Notes: generated by a model not told the origin, from the letters alone. DNA of 64,000 nt from Kribbella sp. ALI-6-A (GCF_001984195.1 NZ_MTQN01000008.1:124001-188000); one strand, 5' to 3'; counted from the first letter of the stretch, positions 47,987 through 56,111 are shown. A program made the numbers and translations.

Positions 47987-49215
47987 CCAGCCATCAACCG
48001 CCGTCCCGAACCGCTCCGAGCGATCCGGCGCCCGCGCTGCACCCAACGCAGATGAGTGGTCAGAGGCAGGCCGTCAGCCCAACGCCGGACGCCGACCCGG
48101 CCCCTTCGTCGAGGCGAGCCGCCGCGGGCGGTACGGCGGCGTACGCGGGCGATCCGGTCGCCGGCGTGAACCCCGCGCAGGCGACTGATCCGGCGCTCGC
48201 CCCGAGCACGTCGCAGGCAGGTGGCCCGCCGTCTGCGCCGAGCCCCGGGCCGACGAGCAGCCCGGTACGCGCGGGTGGGACGGCGCCTGCAGGTGTGGGC
48301 AGGCAGGAGGCAAGGCAGGTGGAGTGGGGTACCGGGTACGGCGTGGATCTGACCGAGTTGCGGGTGCGGCATCCTGAGCGGGTGGCTGAGGCCTGGCAGC
48401 AGCGACGGCGGCGTGAACTCGTGGGAGACGACGGACGGTTGCTGATCGTCGCGGCGGACCACCCGGCGCGCGGTGCGCTGGGCGTCCGCGATGACCGGAT
48501 GGCGATGGCCAGCCGATCCGGGCTGATCGAGCGGCTGTGCACGGCGCTGCAGCGGCCGGGAGTCGACGGCGTGCTCGCCACGCCGGACGTGCTGGAAGAC
48601 CTCCTGCTGCTCGGAGCGCTGGAAGGCAAGCTGGTCATCGGGTCGATGAACCGCGGTGGGCTGCAAGGCGCCTCCTTCGAGTTGGACGACCGGTTCACGG
48701 CGTACCGGTCGGCGGACGACATCGCGTCGCGCCGGCTGGACGGCGGCAAGATGCTGACCCGGATCTGCCTGGACGACCCGGGCACGGCGGCGACGCTGGA
48801 AAGCAGCGCGCAGGCAGTCACGGAGCTGGCCGAGCGCAGGCTGATGGCGATGGTCGAACCGTTCTGGTCGGTGCGGACCGACGGGCGCGTCAGCAATCTG
48901 CTGGACCCGGACTCGGTGATCCGGTCGGTGCACATCGCTTCCGGGCTCGGCGCGACCAGCGCGTACACCTGGCTCAAGTTGCCGGTGGTCGACGAGCTGG
49001 AACGGGTGATGGAGGCAACGACGCTGCCGACTCTGCTGCTCGGCGGCGATCCGACAGTCGCGCCGGAGGAAACCTATGCATCCTGGGGCAAGGCGCTGAG
49101 CCTGCCGTCGGTGCGCGGTCTGGTCGTCGGCCGGGCGCTGCTGTTCCCGCCGGACGGCGACGTCGCCGCCGCAGTCGACCAGGCCGCCACGCTGGTACAC
49201 GGAGGTGCCGTATGA
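47983..49215 (+). CDS. Cgl0158-type class I aldolase-like protein with a low-complexity N-terminus
   Basis: 410 residues. The first ~110 are Pro/Ala/Thr/Ser-rich and lack structure; the rest is a (beta/alpha)8 barrel similar to deoxyribose-phosphate/fructose-bisphosphate class I aldolases of the Cgl0158 family: RLLIVAADHPARGALGV, IGSMNRGGLQGASFELDDRFT and YTWLKLPVV, where Lys could form the Schiff base. Cgl0158 belongs to the inositol cluster of Corynebacterium. Since no iolJ is present, it may cleave 2-deoxy-5-keto-gluconate 6-phosphate to DHAP and malonate semialdehyde. It starts in the ATGA of iolC. The extension may be another translated spacer; the true start could be further in. It ends in ATGA. 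Confidence 0.7.
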   Translation: MTSHQPPSRTAPSDPAPALHPTQMSGQRQAVSPTPDADPAPSSRRAAAGGTAAYAGDPVAGVNPAQATDPALAPSTSQAGGPPSAPSPGPTSSPVRAGGTAPAGVGRQEARQVEWGTGYGVDLTELRVRHPERVAEAWQQRRRRELVGDDGRLLIVAADHPARGALGVRDDRMAMASRSGLIERLCTALQRPGVDGVLATPDVLEDLLLLGALEGKLVIGSMNRGGLQGASFELDDRFTAYRSADDIASRRLDGGKMLTRICLDDPGTAATLESSAQAVTELAERRLMAMVEPFWSVRTDGRVSNLLDPDSVIRSVHIASGLGATSAYTWLKLPVVDELERVMEATTLPTLLLGGDPTVAPEETYASWGKALSLPSVRGLVVGRALLFPPDGDVAAAVDQAATLVHGGAV

Positions 49216-49250
49216 CGAAGGCCACGTCCAGCCACGGAGGTGTCGTATGA
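49212..49250 (+). CDS. 12-codon linker ORF 1 before iolB
   Basis: MTKATSSHGGVV. It begins in the ATGA of the aldolase stop, with GGAGGTG upstream, and ends in the ATGA that starts linker ORF 2. Its C-terminal HGGVV echoes the aldolase tail HGGAV. Too short to be a functional protein by itself; I list it because of its perfect translation signals. It probably acts as a coupling relay. Confidence 0.35.
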   Translation: MTKATSSHGGVV

Positions 49251-49318
49251 CGCGCCTGATCCCACCGACCGCCGGCGCCCCGAAGGCAGTCCCGTCGACC
49301 CGTGGAGGTGTCGCATGA
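49247..49318 (+). CDS. 23-codon linker ORF 2 before iolB
   Basis: Starts in ATGA of linker ORF 1 with GGAGGTG upstream and codes MTRLIPPTAGAPKAVPSTRG then GVA, ending in the ATGA that starts iolB. It looks like ORF 1 in layout and ends with a similar GGV-type tail. Probably a relay or a leftover of a duplication, not a protein. Confidence 0.35.
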   Translation: MTRLIPPTAGAPKAVPSTRGGVA

Positions 49319-50202
49319 CCGAGTGGTTCAGGCCCGCAGGCTCCACGGCCCGGGACGGCTACGACCTCGTGGTCCGGCCGGGGGAGCAGGACTGGCACCA
49401 CACCGGCCTGAGCGTGCGGACGCTGCGGCCGGGACAGTCCGTCGAGTTCGACACCGAGGACTGTGAGTACCTGGTCCTCCCGCTGAGCGGCTCGGCCGAA
49501 GTGATCGTCGACGGCGAGGTCGTGCCGCTCGGCGGCCGGGCGGACGTCTTCGCCGGACCGACCGACCTCGCCTACGTCCCGCGCGAAACCACCGTGGCGG
49601 TCGTCAGCGCCGGTGGAGCGCGGATCGCCTTCCCGCACGCCAAGGCCGCGAGCGACTACCCGTTCCGCCGGATCGGGACCGAGCAGGTGGAGACCGAACT
49701 GCGCGGCGCCGGGGTCTCGTCCCGGCAGGTCCGCAACTTCGGTACGCCGGCCGTGCTCGACGCCGACTCGATCATCGCCTGTGAGGTGCTCACGCCGGCC
49801 GGCAACTGGTCGTCGTACCCGCCGCACAAGCACGACGAACACAAGCCGGGGGAGGAGAGTGTGCTCGAGGAGATCTACTACTTCGAGCTGCAGCTCTCCG
49901 AGGACGCGCCGGAAGGCGTCAAGGGCAACGACCCGATCGGCTACCAGCGGGTCTACGGGACCGAGGACCGGCCGATCGACGTGCTCGCCGAGGTCCGGGA
50001 CGGCGACCTCGTGCTGGTGCCGCACGGGTGGCACGGCCCCGCGATGGCACCGCCCGGCTATGACATGTACTACCTGAACGTGATGGCCGGTCCAGGCACG
50101 GAACGCGCCTGGCTGATCAGCGACGACCCACAGCACGGCTGGGTCCGGCAGCTGTGGGACAACCAGCAGATCGACCCTCGGCTCCCGTTCGGCGAGCGGT
50201 GA
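49315..50202 (+). CDS. iolB: 5-deoxy-glucuronate isomerase
   Basis: 295 residues, bicupin. YLVLPLSGSAEVIVDGE and the metal-binding NWSSYPPHKHDEHKPGEESVLEEIYYFEL (His, His, Glu) are typical of IolB, followed by VPHGWHGPAMAPPGYDMYYLNVMAG. It turns 5-deoxy-glucuronate into 5-dehydro-2-deoxygluconate. GTGGAGGTG precedes the ATG at 49315; longer readings pass through the linker ORFs. The C-terminus reads IDPRLPFGER. A second copy of these last codons, with silent differences, lies in the gap to iolD (50213-50263), the most telling oddity in this operon. Confidence 0.93.
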   Translation: MTEWFRPAGSTARDGYDLVVRPGEQDWHHTGLSVRTLRPGQSVEFDTEDCEYLVLPLSGSAEVIVDGEVVPLGGRADVFAGPTDLAYVPRETTVAVVSAGGARIAFPHAKAASDYPFRRIGTEQVETELRGAGVSSRQVRNFGTPAVLDADSIIACEVLTPAGNWSSYPPHKHDEHKPGEESVLEEIYYFELQLSEDAPEGVKGNDPIGYQRVYGTEDRPIDVLAEVRDGDLVLVPHGWHGPAMAPPGYDMYYLNVMAGPGTERAWLISDDPQHGWVRQLWDNQQIDPRLPFGER

Positions 50203-50212
50203 ACAGCCGCCC

Positions 50213-50263
50213 ATGAACCTCTCTACGATCGATCCGCGGCTACCTTTCGGAGGACAGCGATGA
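50213..50263 (+). pseudogene. Remnant of a second iolB 3' end, readable as a 16-codon ORF
   Basis: Reads MNLSTIDPRLPFGGQR and stops in the ATGA that starts iolD. IDPRLPFG is identical to the iolB C-terminus, but five of the eight codons differ, all at third positions (GAC/GAT, CCT/CCG, CTC/CTA, CCG/CCT, GGC/GGA). Both copies therefore seem to derive from protein-coding sequence kept under selection. The segment also supplies the iolD ribosome site (CGGAGGA). It may be the tail of a former iolB replaced by a related copy. Confidence 0.5.
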
Positions 50264-52170
50264 CGGTACGTCTCACGGTCGCGCAGGCGCTGGTGCGATT
50301 CCTGAGCGTCCAGTACTCGGAGCGCGACGGCGAACGGCAGAAGCTCTTCGCCGGCTGCTTCGGCATCTTCGGGCACGGCAACGTGGCCGGGCTGGGCCAG
50401 GCCCTGCTGCAGGCCGAGCTCGAGGACCCGACGGCGCTGCCGTACATCCTGGCGCGCAACGAGCAGTCGATGGTGCACAGCGCGTCGGCCTTCGCCCGGG
50501 CTCGCGACCGCCTGCAAACCTATGCCTGCACGGCCAGCATCGGCCCCGGCTCGACCAACATGGTCACCGGCGCGGCCCTGGCGACCGTGAACCGGCTGCC
50601 GGTCCTGATCCTGCCGTCGGACGTCTTCGCGACCCGCGTGGCCAGCCCGGTACTGCAGGAACTGGAGAGCTTCTCGGCCGGCGATGTCTCGGTGAACGAC
50701 GCCTTCCGCCCGGTGTCGAAGTACTTCGACCGGGTCTGGCGGCCCGAGCAGCTCCCGTCGGCGCTGCTGAACGCGATGCGTGTGCTCACCGACCCGGTCG
50801 AGACCGGCGCGGTCACGATCGCCCTGCCGCAGGACGTCCAGGCCGAGGCCTACGACTGGCCGGAGGAGCTGTTCGCGGAGCGCACCTGGTACGTCGCCCG
50901 GCCGTTGCCCGAGGCATCCATCATCGAGAAGGCGGCCGAGCAAATCAGGGCGGCCGAGCGGCCGTTGATCGTGGCGGGTGGCGGCGTCGCCTACTCGCGC
51001 GCCCAGGACGCATTGCGCTCCTTCGCCGAGGCGACCGGGATCCCGGTCGCGGAAAGCCAGGCAGGCAAGGGATCCCTGCGCTACGACCACCCGCAGTCGG
51101 TCGGCGCGGTCGGTGCCACCGGAACCACGGCGGCGAACGCGCTGGCCCGCGATGCCGACCTGGTGATCGGCATCGGAACCCGCTACGCGGACTTCACGAC
51201 GGCGTCGCGGACGGCGTTCCAGAACCCGGACGTGAAGTTCGTCAACATCAATGTGGCGCGGTTCGACGGTGGTAAGCATGCTGGTCTCCCGGTGGTCGCG
51301 GATGCTCGGGAAGCCCTTGTTTCCTTGACATCCGCGCTCGATGGCTGGCGCGTGCAGAGAAAGTACACGGATTCGGCCACCGCACTGGCCGAACAGTGGG
51401 ACGAGGTTGTGGACAACCACTACAACCCGCCCGCCGAGGTGACCGGAAAGCTCGCGGAAGGACTGCTCACCCAGGGCCAGGTCCTCGGTGCCGTCAACGA
51501 ATTGTCGGCGCCGTCTGATGTCGTTGTCTGTGCGGCCGGTTCGATGCCGGGCGACCTGCACAAACTCTGGCGGACCCGCGACCCGAAGGGCTACCACGTT
51601 GAGTACGGCTACTCCTGCATGGGATACGAGATCGCCGGCGGTCTCGGCGTCCGCCTGGCTGCCCCGGACCGCGACGTCTTCGTCCTGGTCGGCGACGGGT
51701 CGTACCTGATGATGTCGAGCGAGCTGGTCACCGCGGTCCAGGAGAACCTCAAGATCATCGTCGTCCTGGTGCAGAACCACGGCTTCGCCTCGATCGGCGC
51801 GCTGTCGGAGTCCCTGGGCTCCCAGCGATTCGGTACGGCGTACCGCAAGCGCGGCGCGGACGGGCGATTGGACGGCGACTACCTGCCGGTGGATCTGGCG
51901 GCGAACGTGCGCAGCTTCGGCGTCGAGGTGATCGAGGTGTCCAGCCGGGACGAGCTGGACAAGGCGATCCACACGGCGAAGGCCGCCGACGGACCGATCG
52001 CGATCCACGTCACCACCGACCCGATGACCGGCGCGCCGGACAGCGAGTCGTGGTGGGACGTGCCGGTCAGCCAGGTCTCCGACCTCGACTCGACCCGTGC
52101 GGCGGCGGCGTCGTACGAGGAGTCGAAGAAGGCCCAGCGTCCGTACCTGGCGCCGGTGGAAGGTCGTTGA
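50260..52170 (+). CDS. iolD: 3D-(3,5/4)-trihydroxycyclohexane-1,2-dione hydrolase
   Basis: 636 residues, thiamine-diphosphate enzyme fold. N-terminal Pyr domain has LARNEQSMVHSASAFARA (catalytic Glu-like position at NEQ), TASIGPGSTNMVTGAA; the middle domain has LIVAGGGVAYS and IGIGTRYADFTT; the PP domain has the ThDP motif GDGSYLMMSSELVTAVQENLKIIVVLVQNHGF (GDG...N). It opens the inositol-derived ring to 5-deoxy-glucuronate. Its ATG follows CGGAGGACAGCG, inside the iolB-tail remnant. It is one base from the next gene's GTG. Confidence 0.94.
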   Translation: MTVRLTVAQALVRFLSVQYSERDGERQKLFAGCFGIFGHGNVAGLGQALLQAELEDPTALPYILARNEQSMVHSASAFARARDRLQTYACTASIGPGSTNMVTGAALATVNRLPVLILPSDVFATRVASPVLQELESFSAGDVSVNDAFRPVSKYFDRVWRPEQLPSALLNAMRVLTDPVETGAVTIALPQDVQAEAYDWPEELFAERTWYVARPLPEASIIEKAAEQIRAAERPLIVAGGGVAYSRAQDALRSFAEATGIPVAESQAGKGSLRYDHPQSVGAVGATGTTAANALARDADLVIGIGTRYADFTTASRTAFQNPDVKFVNINVARFDGGKHAGLPVVADAREALVSLTSALDGWRVQRKYTDSATALAEQWDEVVDNHYNPPAEVTGKLAEGLLTQGQVLGAVNELSAPSDVVVCAAGSMPGDLHKLWRTRDPKGYHVEYGYSCMGYEIAGGLGVRLAAPDRDVFVLVGDGSYLMMSSELVTAVQENLKIIVVLVQNHGFASIGALSESLGSQRFGTAYRKRGADGRLDGDYLPVDLAANVRSFGVEVIEVSSRDELDKAIHTAKAADGPIAIHVTTDPMTGAPDSESWWDVPVSQVSDLDSTRAAAASYEESKKAQRPYLAPVEGR

Positions 52171-52171
52171 C

Positions 52172-53077
52172 GTGAGCTTCGAAACCGGCAGCGTGAGGAT
52201 CGGCAGCGCCCCCGACTCGTGGGGCGTCTGGTTCGCCGACGACCCGCAGCAGACGCCGTGGACCCGATTCCTCGACGAGGTCGCCGAGGCCGGGTACACC
52301 AGGATCGAGCTGGGGCCGTACGGCTACCTGCCGACCGATCCCGCCGAGCTCAAGGACCAGCTCGACCGGCGCGGACTCGAGATCACCGCCGGTACGACGT
52401 TCGAGCACCTGCACCGGCCGGACTCGTTCGAGTCGACCTGGCGCGACGTGGCCCCGGTGGCCGAGCTGGCCGCCGCGATGGGCGCGAAGCACCTGGTCGT
52501 GATGCCCTCGATGTGGCGCGGTGACGACGGCCAGGTCGTCGAGCCGCGGCTGGACCACGAAGGTCAGGCGCGGCACGGTCGCCAGGTGACCGAGCTGGGT
52601 CGCCGGGTGTTCGAGGAGTACGGGCTGAGGACACAGTTCCACCCGCACGCGGACGGGCATGTCGACACTCAGGACACGGTCGAGCGGTTCCTGGCCGAGA
52701 CCGACGGCGCGCACGTGAACCTCTGCCTGGACACCGGGCACATCAGCTACTGCGGCGGCGACAACCTGCAGCTGATCCGCGACTACCCGGACCGCATCGG
52801 CTACGTGCACCTGAAGCAGGTCGACCCGGCCGTGCTCGCGCAGGTCCAGGCCGAAGGGCTCGGGTTCGACGCGGCCGTCCAGCGCGGGGTGATGTGCGAG
52901 CCGCCCGGCGGCGTACCGGAGCTGCCTGAGGTGCTGGAGGCGCTCGCCGGCCTGGGCGTCGAGCTGTTCGCGATCGTGGAACAAGATCTCTACCCCTGTG
53001 CGCCGGAGGTGCCGCTGCCGATCGCGCGACGCACCCTGGCGTACCTGAACAGCCACGGGGGTGGTGCATCCGCCTGA
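52172..53077 (+). CDS. Sugar phosphate isomerase/epimerase-like TIM barrel (IolE/IolI/IolH group)
   Basis: 301 residues. VRIGSAPDSWGVWFADDPQQTPWTRFLDEVAEAGYTRIELGPYGYLP is a typical start for this family, with RTQFHPHADGHVDTQDTVERF, LCLDTGHISYCGGDN and RIGYVHLKQVDPAV giving His, Asp and His metal ligands. It is clearly related to the iolE at 46143. It may be a second inosose dehydratase for another stereoisomer or an inosose isomerase (IolI-like). GTG start one base after the iolD stop; it closes the first part of the operon. Confidence 0.8.
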   Translation: MSFETGSVRIGSAPDSWGVWFADDPQQTPWTRFLDEVAEAGYTRIELGPYGYLPTDPAELKDQLDRRGLEITAGTTFEHLHRPDSFESTWRDVAPVAELAAAMGAKHLVVMPSMWRGDDGQVVEPRLDHEGQARHGRQVTELGRRVFEEYGLRTQFHPHADGHVDTQDTVERFLAETDGAHVNLCLDTGHISYCGGDNLQLIRDYPDRIGYVHLKQVDPAVLAQVQAEGLGFDAAVQRGVMCEPPGGVPELPEVLEALAGLGVELFAIVEQDLYPCAPEVPLPIARRTLAYLNSHGGGASA

Positions 53078-53080
53078 CGG

Positions 53081-53103
53081 CCAGGAGAGTATGCACTCTC
53101 TGG
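53081..53103 (+). promoter_or_regulatory. Inverted repeat upstream of the ABC transporter operon
   Basis: GAGAGT-ATGC-ACTCTC is a perfect 6-bp inverted repeat, extended by CCA...TGG with one extra G. It lies just after the epimerase stop and about 50 bases before the binding-protein gene. It may be an operator, an RNA hairpin separating the two parts of the operon, or a processing site. Confidence 0.55.
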
Positions 53104-53152
53104 TCAGTAGCAACGCCGCGGCGTACCCGCGGGAACTTCGGAAAGGCTGGTT

Positions 53153-54154
53153 GTGGTCATGGTTCGGTGGCATAGGAAGGCCGTAGTCACTGGTGCGGCA
53201 CTGGCGCTCGTGCTCGCGGTGGGAGCCTGCAGCGACTCCGGCGGCAAGCAGGAGGAGCAGAACGCGGACTCCGGCTCGGGCAACGTGGCGACCACGCCGC
53301 GGATCAAGGTCGCGCTGATCACCCACTCCAAGGCGGGTGACACGTTCTGGGACATCGTCCGGCGCGGGGCCGAGGCGGCGGCACAGAAGGACAACATCGA
53401 GCTGCAGTACTCCTCCGATCCCGACGGCGCGGCCCAGGCCAACCTGGTGCAGACCGCGATCGACTCGAAGGTCGACGGCATCGCGGTGACGCTGAACAAG
53501 CCCGACGCGATGATGCCGAACGTCAAGAAGGCGATCGCGGCGGGCATCCCGGTGACCGTGCTGAACGGCGGCCTGGACACCTGGAAGCAGTCCGGCGCGA
53601 TCGGGTACTTCGGGCAGGACGAGCGGATCGCCGGCGAGGCGACCGGGGACAAGCTCAAGCAGCTCGGCGCGAAGAAGGTGCTCTGCGTCGTGCACGAGCA
53701 GGGCAACGTCAGCCTGGAGGCCCGCTGCCAGGGCATCAAGAACAAGTTCGGCAACGTCGAGAACCTGAACGTCGACGGCGCCGACCAGCCGGGCACGCAG
53801 GCGACCATCACCTCGAAGCTGCAGCAGGACAAGTCGGTGGACTACCTGGTGGGTCTGAACGCCGGTGTCACGCTGACCGCCGTCCAGGCCGCCAAGGACG
53901 CCGGGTCGTCGGCGAAGATCGGCAGCTTCGACATGAGCAAGGAGATGGCCAAGGCGGTCAAGGACGGCACCGTGCAGTTCGCCGTCGACCAGCAGCCGTA
54001 CCTGCAGGGCTACCTGGCGATCGACGCGATCTGGCTGAACAAGACCAACGGCAACTCGATCGGCGGTGGCGAGGCCACGCTGACCGGCCCGTCGTTCGTC
54101 GAGAAGTCCAACATCGAGGCCGTCGAGAAGTTCGCCGCGGCCGGGACCCGCTGA
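53153..54154 (+). CDS. ABC transporter substrate-binding lipoprotein (ribose/inositol type)
   Basis: 333 residues. Lipoprotein signal with LALVLAVGAC (Cys 26), followed by IKVALITHSKAGDTFWDIVRRGAEAAAQKDN, the start of a periplasmic-binding-protein type I fold as in ribose- and inositol-binding proteins; later IDSKVDGIAVTLNKPDAM and VDYLVGLNAGVTLTAVQAAKDAG line the sugar site. Because it sits within inositol genes, myo-inositol is the probable ligand. GTG at 53153 has GGAAAGG six bases upstream; ATG 53159 is the alternative. Permease follows after ten bases. Confidence 0.88.
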   Translation: MVMVRWHRKAVVTGAALALVLAVGACSDSGGKQEEQNADSGSGNVATTPRIKVALITHSKAGDTFWDIVRRGAEAAAQKDNIELQYSSDPDGAAQANLVQTAIDSKVDGIAVTLNKPDAMMPNVKKAIAAGIPVTVLNGGLDTWKQSGAIGYFGQDERIAGEATGDKLKQLGAKKVLCVVHEQGNVSLEARCQGIKNKFGNVENLNVDGADQPGTQATITSKLQQDKSVDYLVGLNAGVTLTAVQAAKDAGSSAKIGSFDMSKEMAKAVKDGTVQFAVDQQPYLQGYLAIDAIWLNKTNGNSIGGGEATLTGPSFVEKSNIEAVEKFAAAGTR

Positions 54155-54164
54155 GGTAGCCGCG

Positions 54165-55211
54165 ATGGCATCGACGATCGCGACCCCCGCCGACGCCGAC
54201 GACCGCGTCTCGGCGCGCTCGGTCGGCGCCCGGCTGCTCAGCCGCCCGGAGATCGGGTCGCTGGTCGGCGCCGCGGTGATCCTGGTCTTCTTCCTGGTCA
54301 CGGCGGAGCCGTTCCGCGACATCAACAACGCCGGGACGATCCTCTACCAGGCCTCGCTGATCGGGGTGATGGCCGTTCCGGTCTCGCTGCTGATGATCGG
54401 TGGCGAGTTCGACCTGTCGGCCGGCGTGGCGGTGACGACCGGTGGCCTGACCGCCGGCATCTTCGCCTACCAGTTCAGCGTCAACGTCTGGGTCGGGATG
54501 GCGGTCGCGCTCGTCCTTGCCCTGGCGATCGGCCTGTTCAACGGCTGGCTGCTGATGCGCACCGGGCTGCCGAGCTTCCTGGTCACGCTCGGCACGTTCT
54601 TCATCCTGCAGGGGCTGAACGTGGCGGTGACCCGGCTGACGTCGGGCGCCGTCGCGTCGAACTCGATCAGCGACATGGACGGGTTCGGTTCGGCCAGGGC
54701 GCTGTTCGCCTCGGAGTTCAAGCTCGGCGGCCTGACGATCAAGATCATCGTGGTCTGGTGGATCGTGTTCGTCGCGATCGCCGCCTGGGTGCTGCTGCGG
54801 ACCAAGATCGGCAACTGGATCTTCGCGGTCGGTGGCGACGCCGCGTCGGCGCGGGCGGTCGGCGTACCGGTGAAGAAGGTGAAGATCGGCCTGTTCATGA
54901 CCGTGGGGTTCTTCGCCTGGTTCACCGGGATGCAGCTGCTGTTCGTGCAGAACGGCGTCGTGCAGTCCGGTGAGGGCGTCGGCAAGGAGTTCCTCTACAT
55001 CATCGCCGCGGTGGTCGGCGGCTGCCTGCTGACCGGGGGCTACGGCTCGGTGGTCGGCGGCGCGGTCGGCGCGCTGATCTTCGGCATGGTGCAGCTCGGC
55101 GTCGTGTACGCCGGCTGGAACCCGGACTGGTTCAAGGCGTTCCTCGGCGCGATGTTGCTGCTGGCCACGATCGTGAACCTGGTCGTCAAGAACAAGGCGG
55201 ACGCACGATGA
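54165..55211 (+). CDS. Sugar ABC transporter permease (RbsC type)
   Basis: 348 residues with eight to ten transmembrane helices. IGVMAVPVSLLMIGGEFDLSAGVAVTTGG is the conserved RbsC-type segment (GGIDLSVG-like), LPSFLVTLGTFFILQGL another, and GGDAASARAVGVPVKKVKIGLFMTVGFFAWF the coupling region. It forms the membrane channel, probably as a homodimer, with the neighbouring binding protein and ATPase. GAGGTAG is upstream of the ATG; the stop overlaps the ATPase start (ATGA). The N-terminal 35 residues are cytoplasmic. Confidence 0.9.
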   Translation: MASTIATPADADDRVSARSVGARLLSRPEIGSLVGAAVILVFFLVTAEPFRDINNAGTILYQASLIGVMAVPVSLLMIGGEFDLSAGVAVTTGGLTAGIFAYQFSVNVWVGMAVALVLALAIGLFNGWLLMRTGLPSFLVTLGTFFILQGLNVAVTRLTSGAVASNSISDMDGFGSARALFASEFKLGGLTIKIIVVWWIVFVAIAAWVLLRTKIGNWIFAVGGDAASARAVGVPVKKVKIGLFMTVGFFAWFTGMQLLFVQNGVVQSGEGVGKEFLYIIAAVVGGCLLTGGYGSVVGGAVGALIFGMVQLGVVYAGWNPDWFKAFLGAMLLLATIVNLVVKNKADAR

Positions 55212-56059
55212 GTACGACCGAAAGCTTCGCCAGCGAGGCGACCGGCAGCCCGACCACGCCGATCGTGCACCTGGAGGACGTGGGCAAGAGCTACGGCAAC
55301 ATCCATGCCCTGCGCGGGGTGTCGCTGTCGGTCCGGCAGGGTGAGATCACTTGTGTGCTGGGCGACAACGGCGCGGGCAAGTCGACGCTGATCAAGATCA
55401 TCGCCGGCCTGCACGACTACACCTCGGGGACCATGTCGGTGAACGGCGAGGAGCGGCACTTCTCCTCGCCGCGCGAGTCGCTGGACAGCGGCATCGCGAC
55501 CGTTTACCAGGATCTGGCGCTGGCGCCGTTGATGTCGGTCTGGCGCAACTTCTTCCTCGGCAACGAGCTGACCAAGGGCCCGTTCCGGGTGCTGGACTCG
55601 GCGCGGATGAAGCGGATCGCGCACGAGGAGCTGACCAAGATGGGGATCTCGATCCCCAACCTGGAGCAGCCGGTCGGCAAGCTGTCCGGCGGTCAGCGGC
55701 AGTGCGTCGCGATCGCGCGGGCGATCCACTTCGGCGCCAAGGTGCTGATCCTGGACGAGCCGACCGCGGCACTCGGCGTGAACCAGTCGGGTGTGGTGCT
55801 GAAGTACATCGTCAAGGCGCGGGACGCGGGCATCGGGGTCGTTTTCATCACCCACAACCCGCACCACGCGTATCTGGTCGGCAATCACTTCGTCATCCTC
55901 AAGCTCGGCCGGGTAGCGCTGGACACACACCGGTCGGACATCACGCTGGAGCAGCTGACCACGGAGATGGCCGGCGGCTCGGAGCTGGAGGCGCTCAGCC
56001 ACGAGCTGCGCGGCTTCGACCCCGAGCTCGTCGTCGCTCCACAGAACAAGCAGGACTGA
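55208..56059 (+). CDS. Sugar ABC transporter ATP-binding protein, single domain
   Basis: 283 residues with one nucleotide-binding domain: Walker A LGDNGAGKSTL, Q-loop YQDLALAP, signature LSGGQRQ and Walker B VLILDEPTAAL, H-loop ITHNPHH. RbsA-type transporters normally have two such domains in about 500 residues; this short form resembles FrcA-like single-domain partners, so two copies would pair. It is coupled to the permease by ATGA. The tail (ELRGFDPELVVAPQNKQD) has no extra domain. The signature and Walker motifs are intact. Confidence 0.9.
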   Translation: MSTTESFASEATGSPTTPIVHLEDVGKSYGNIHALRGVSLSVRQGEITCVLGDNGAGKSTLIKIIAGLHDYTSGTMSVNGEERHFSSPRESLDSGIATVYQDLALAPLMSVWRNFFLGNELTKGPFRVLDSARMKRIAHEELTKMGISIPNLEQPVGKLSGGQRQCVAIARAIHFGAKVLILDEPTAALGVNQSGVVLKYIVKARDAGIGVVFITHNPHHAYLVGNHFVILKLGRVALDTHRSDITLEQLTTEMAGGSELEALSHELRGFDPELVVAPQNKQD

Positions 56060-56111
56060 GCGGTACGGCGAGGCGCCGGCCCGGTCCGGTACGCCGGGCC
56101 GGGCGGTCCTC

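Larger units (their letters stand above)
49198..49319 (+). repeat. Three copies of a ribosome-site/start motif before iolB
   Basis: CACGGAGGTGCCGTATGAC (49198-49216), CACGGAGGTGTCGTATGAC (49233-49251) and CGTGGAGGTGTCGCATGAC (49301-49319) each carry GGAGGTG, a spacer and ATGA. Copies 1 and 2 differ by one base, copy 3 by three. Only the last start leads into a long gene (iolB). Confidence 0.9.

Noticed and set aside
47842..52299. Very long minus-strand frame (1485 codons) across the inositol genes
   Set aside because: It is antisense to iolC-iolB-iolD, which have clear motifs; the composition (R/G/V/D/H-rich, no domain) is that of a high-GC shadow frame.
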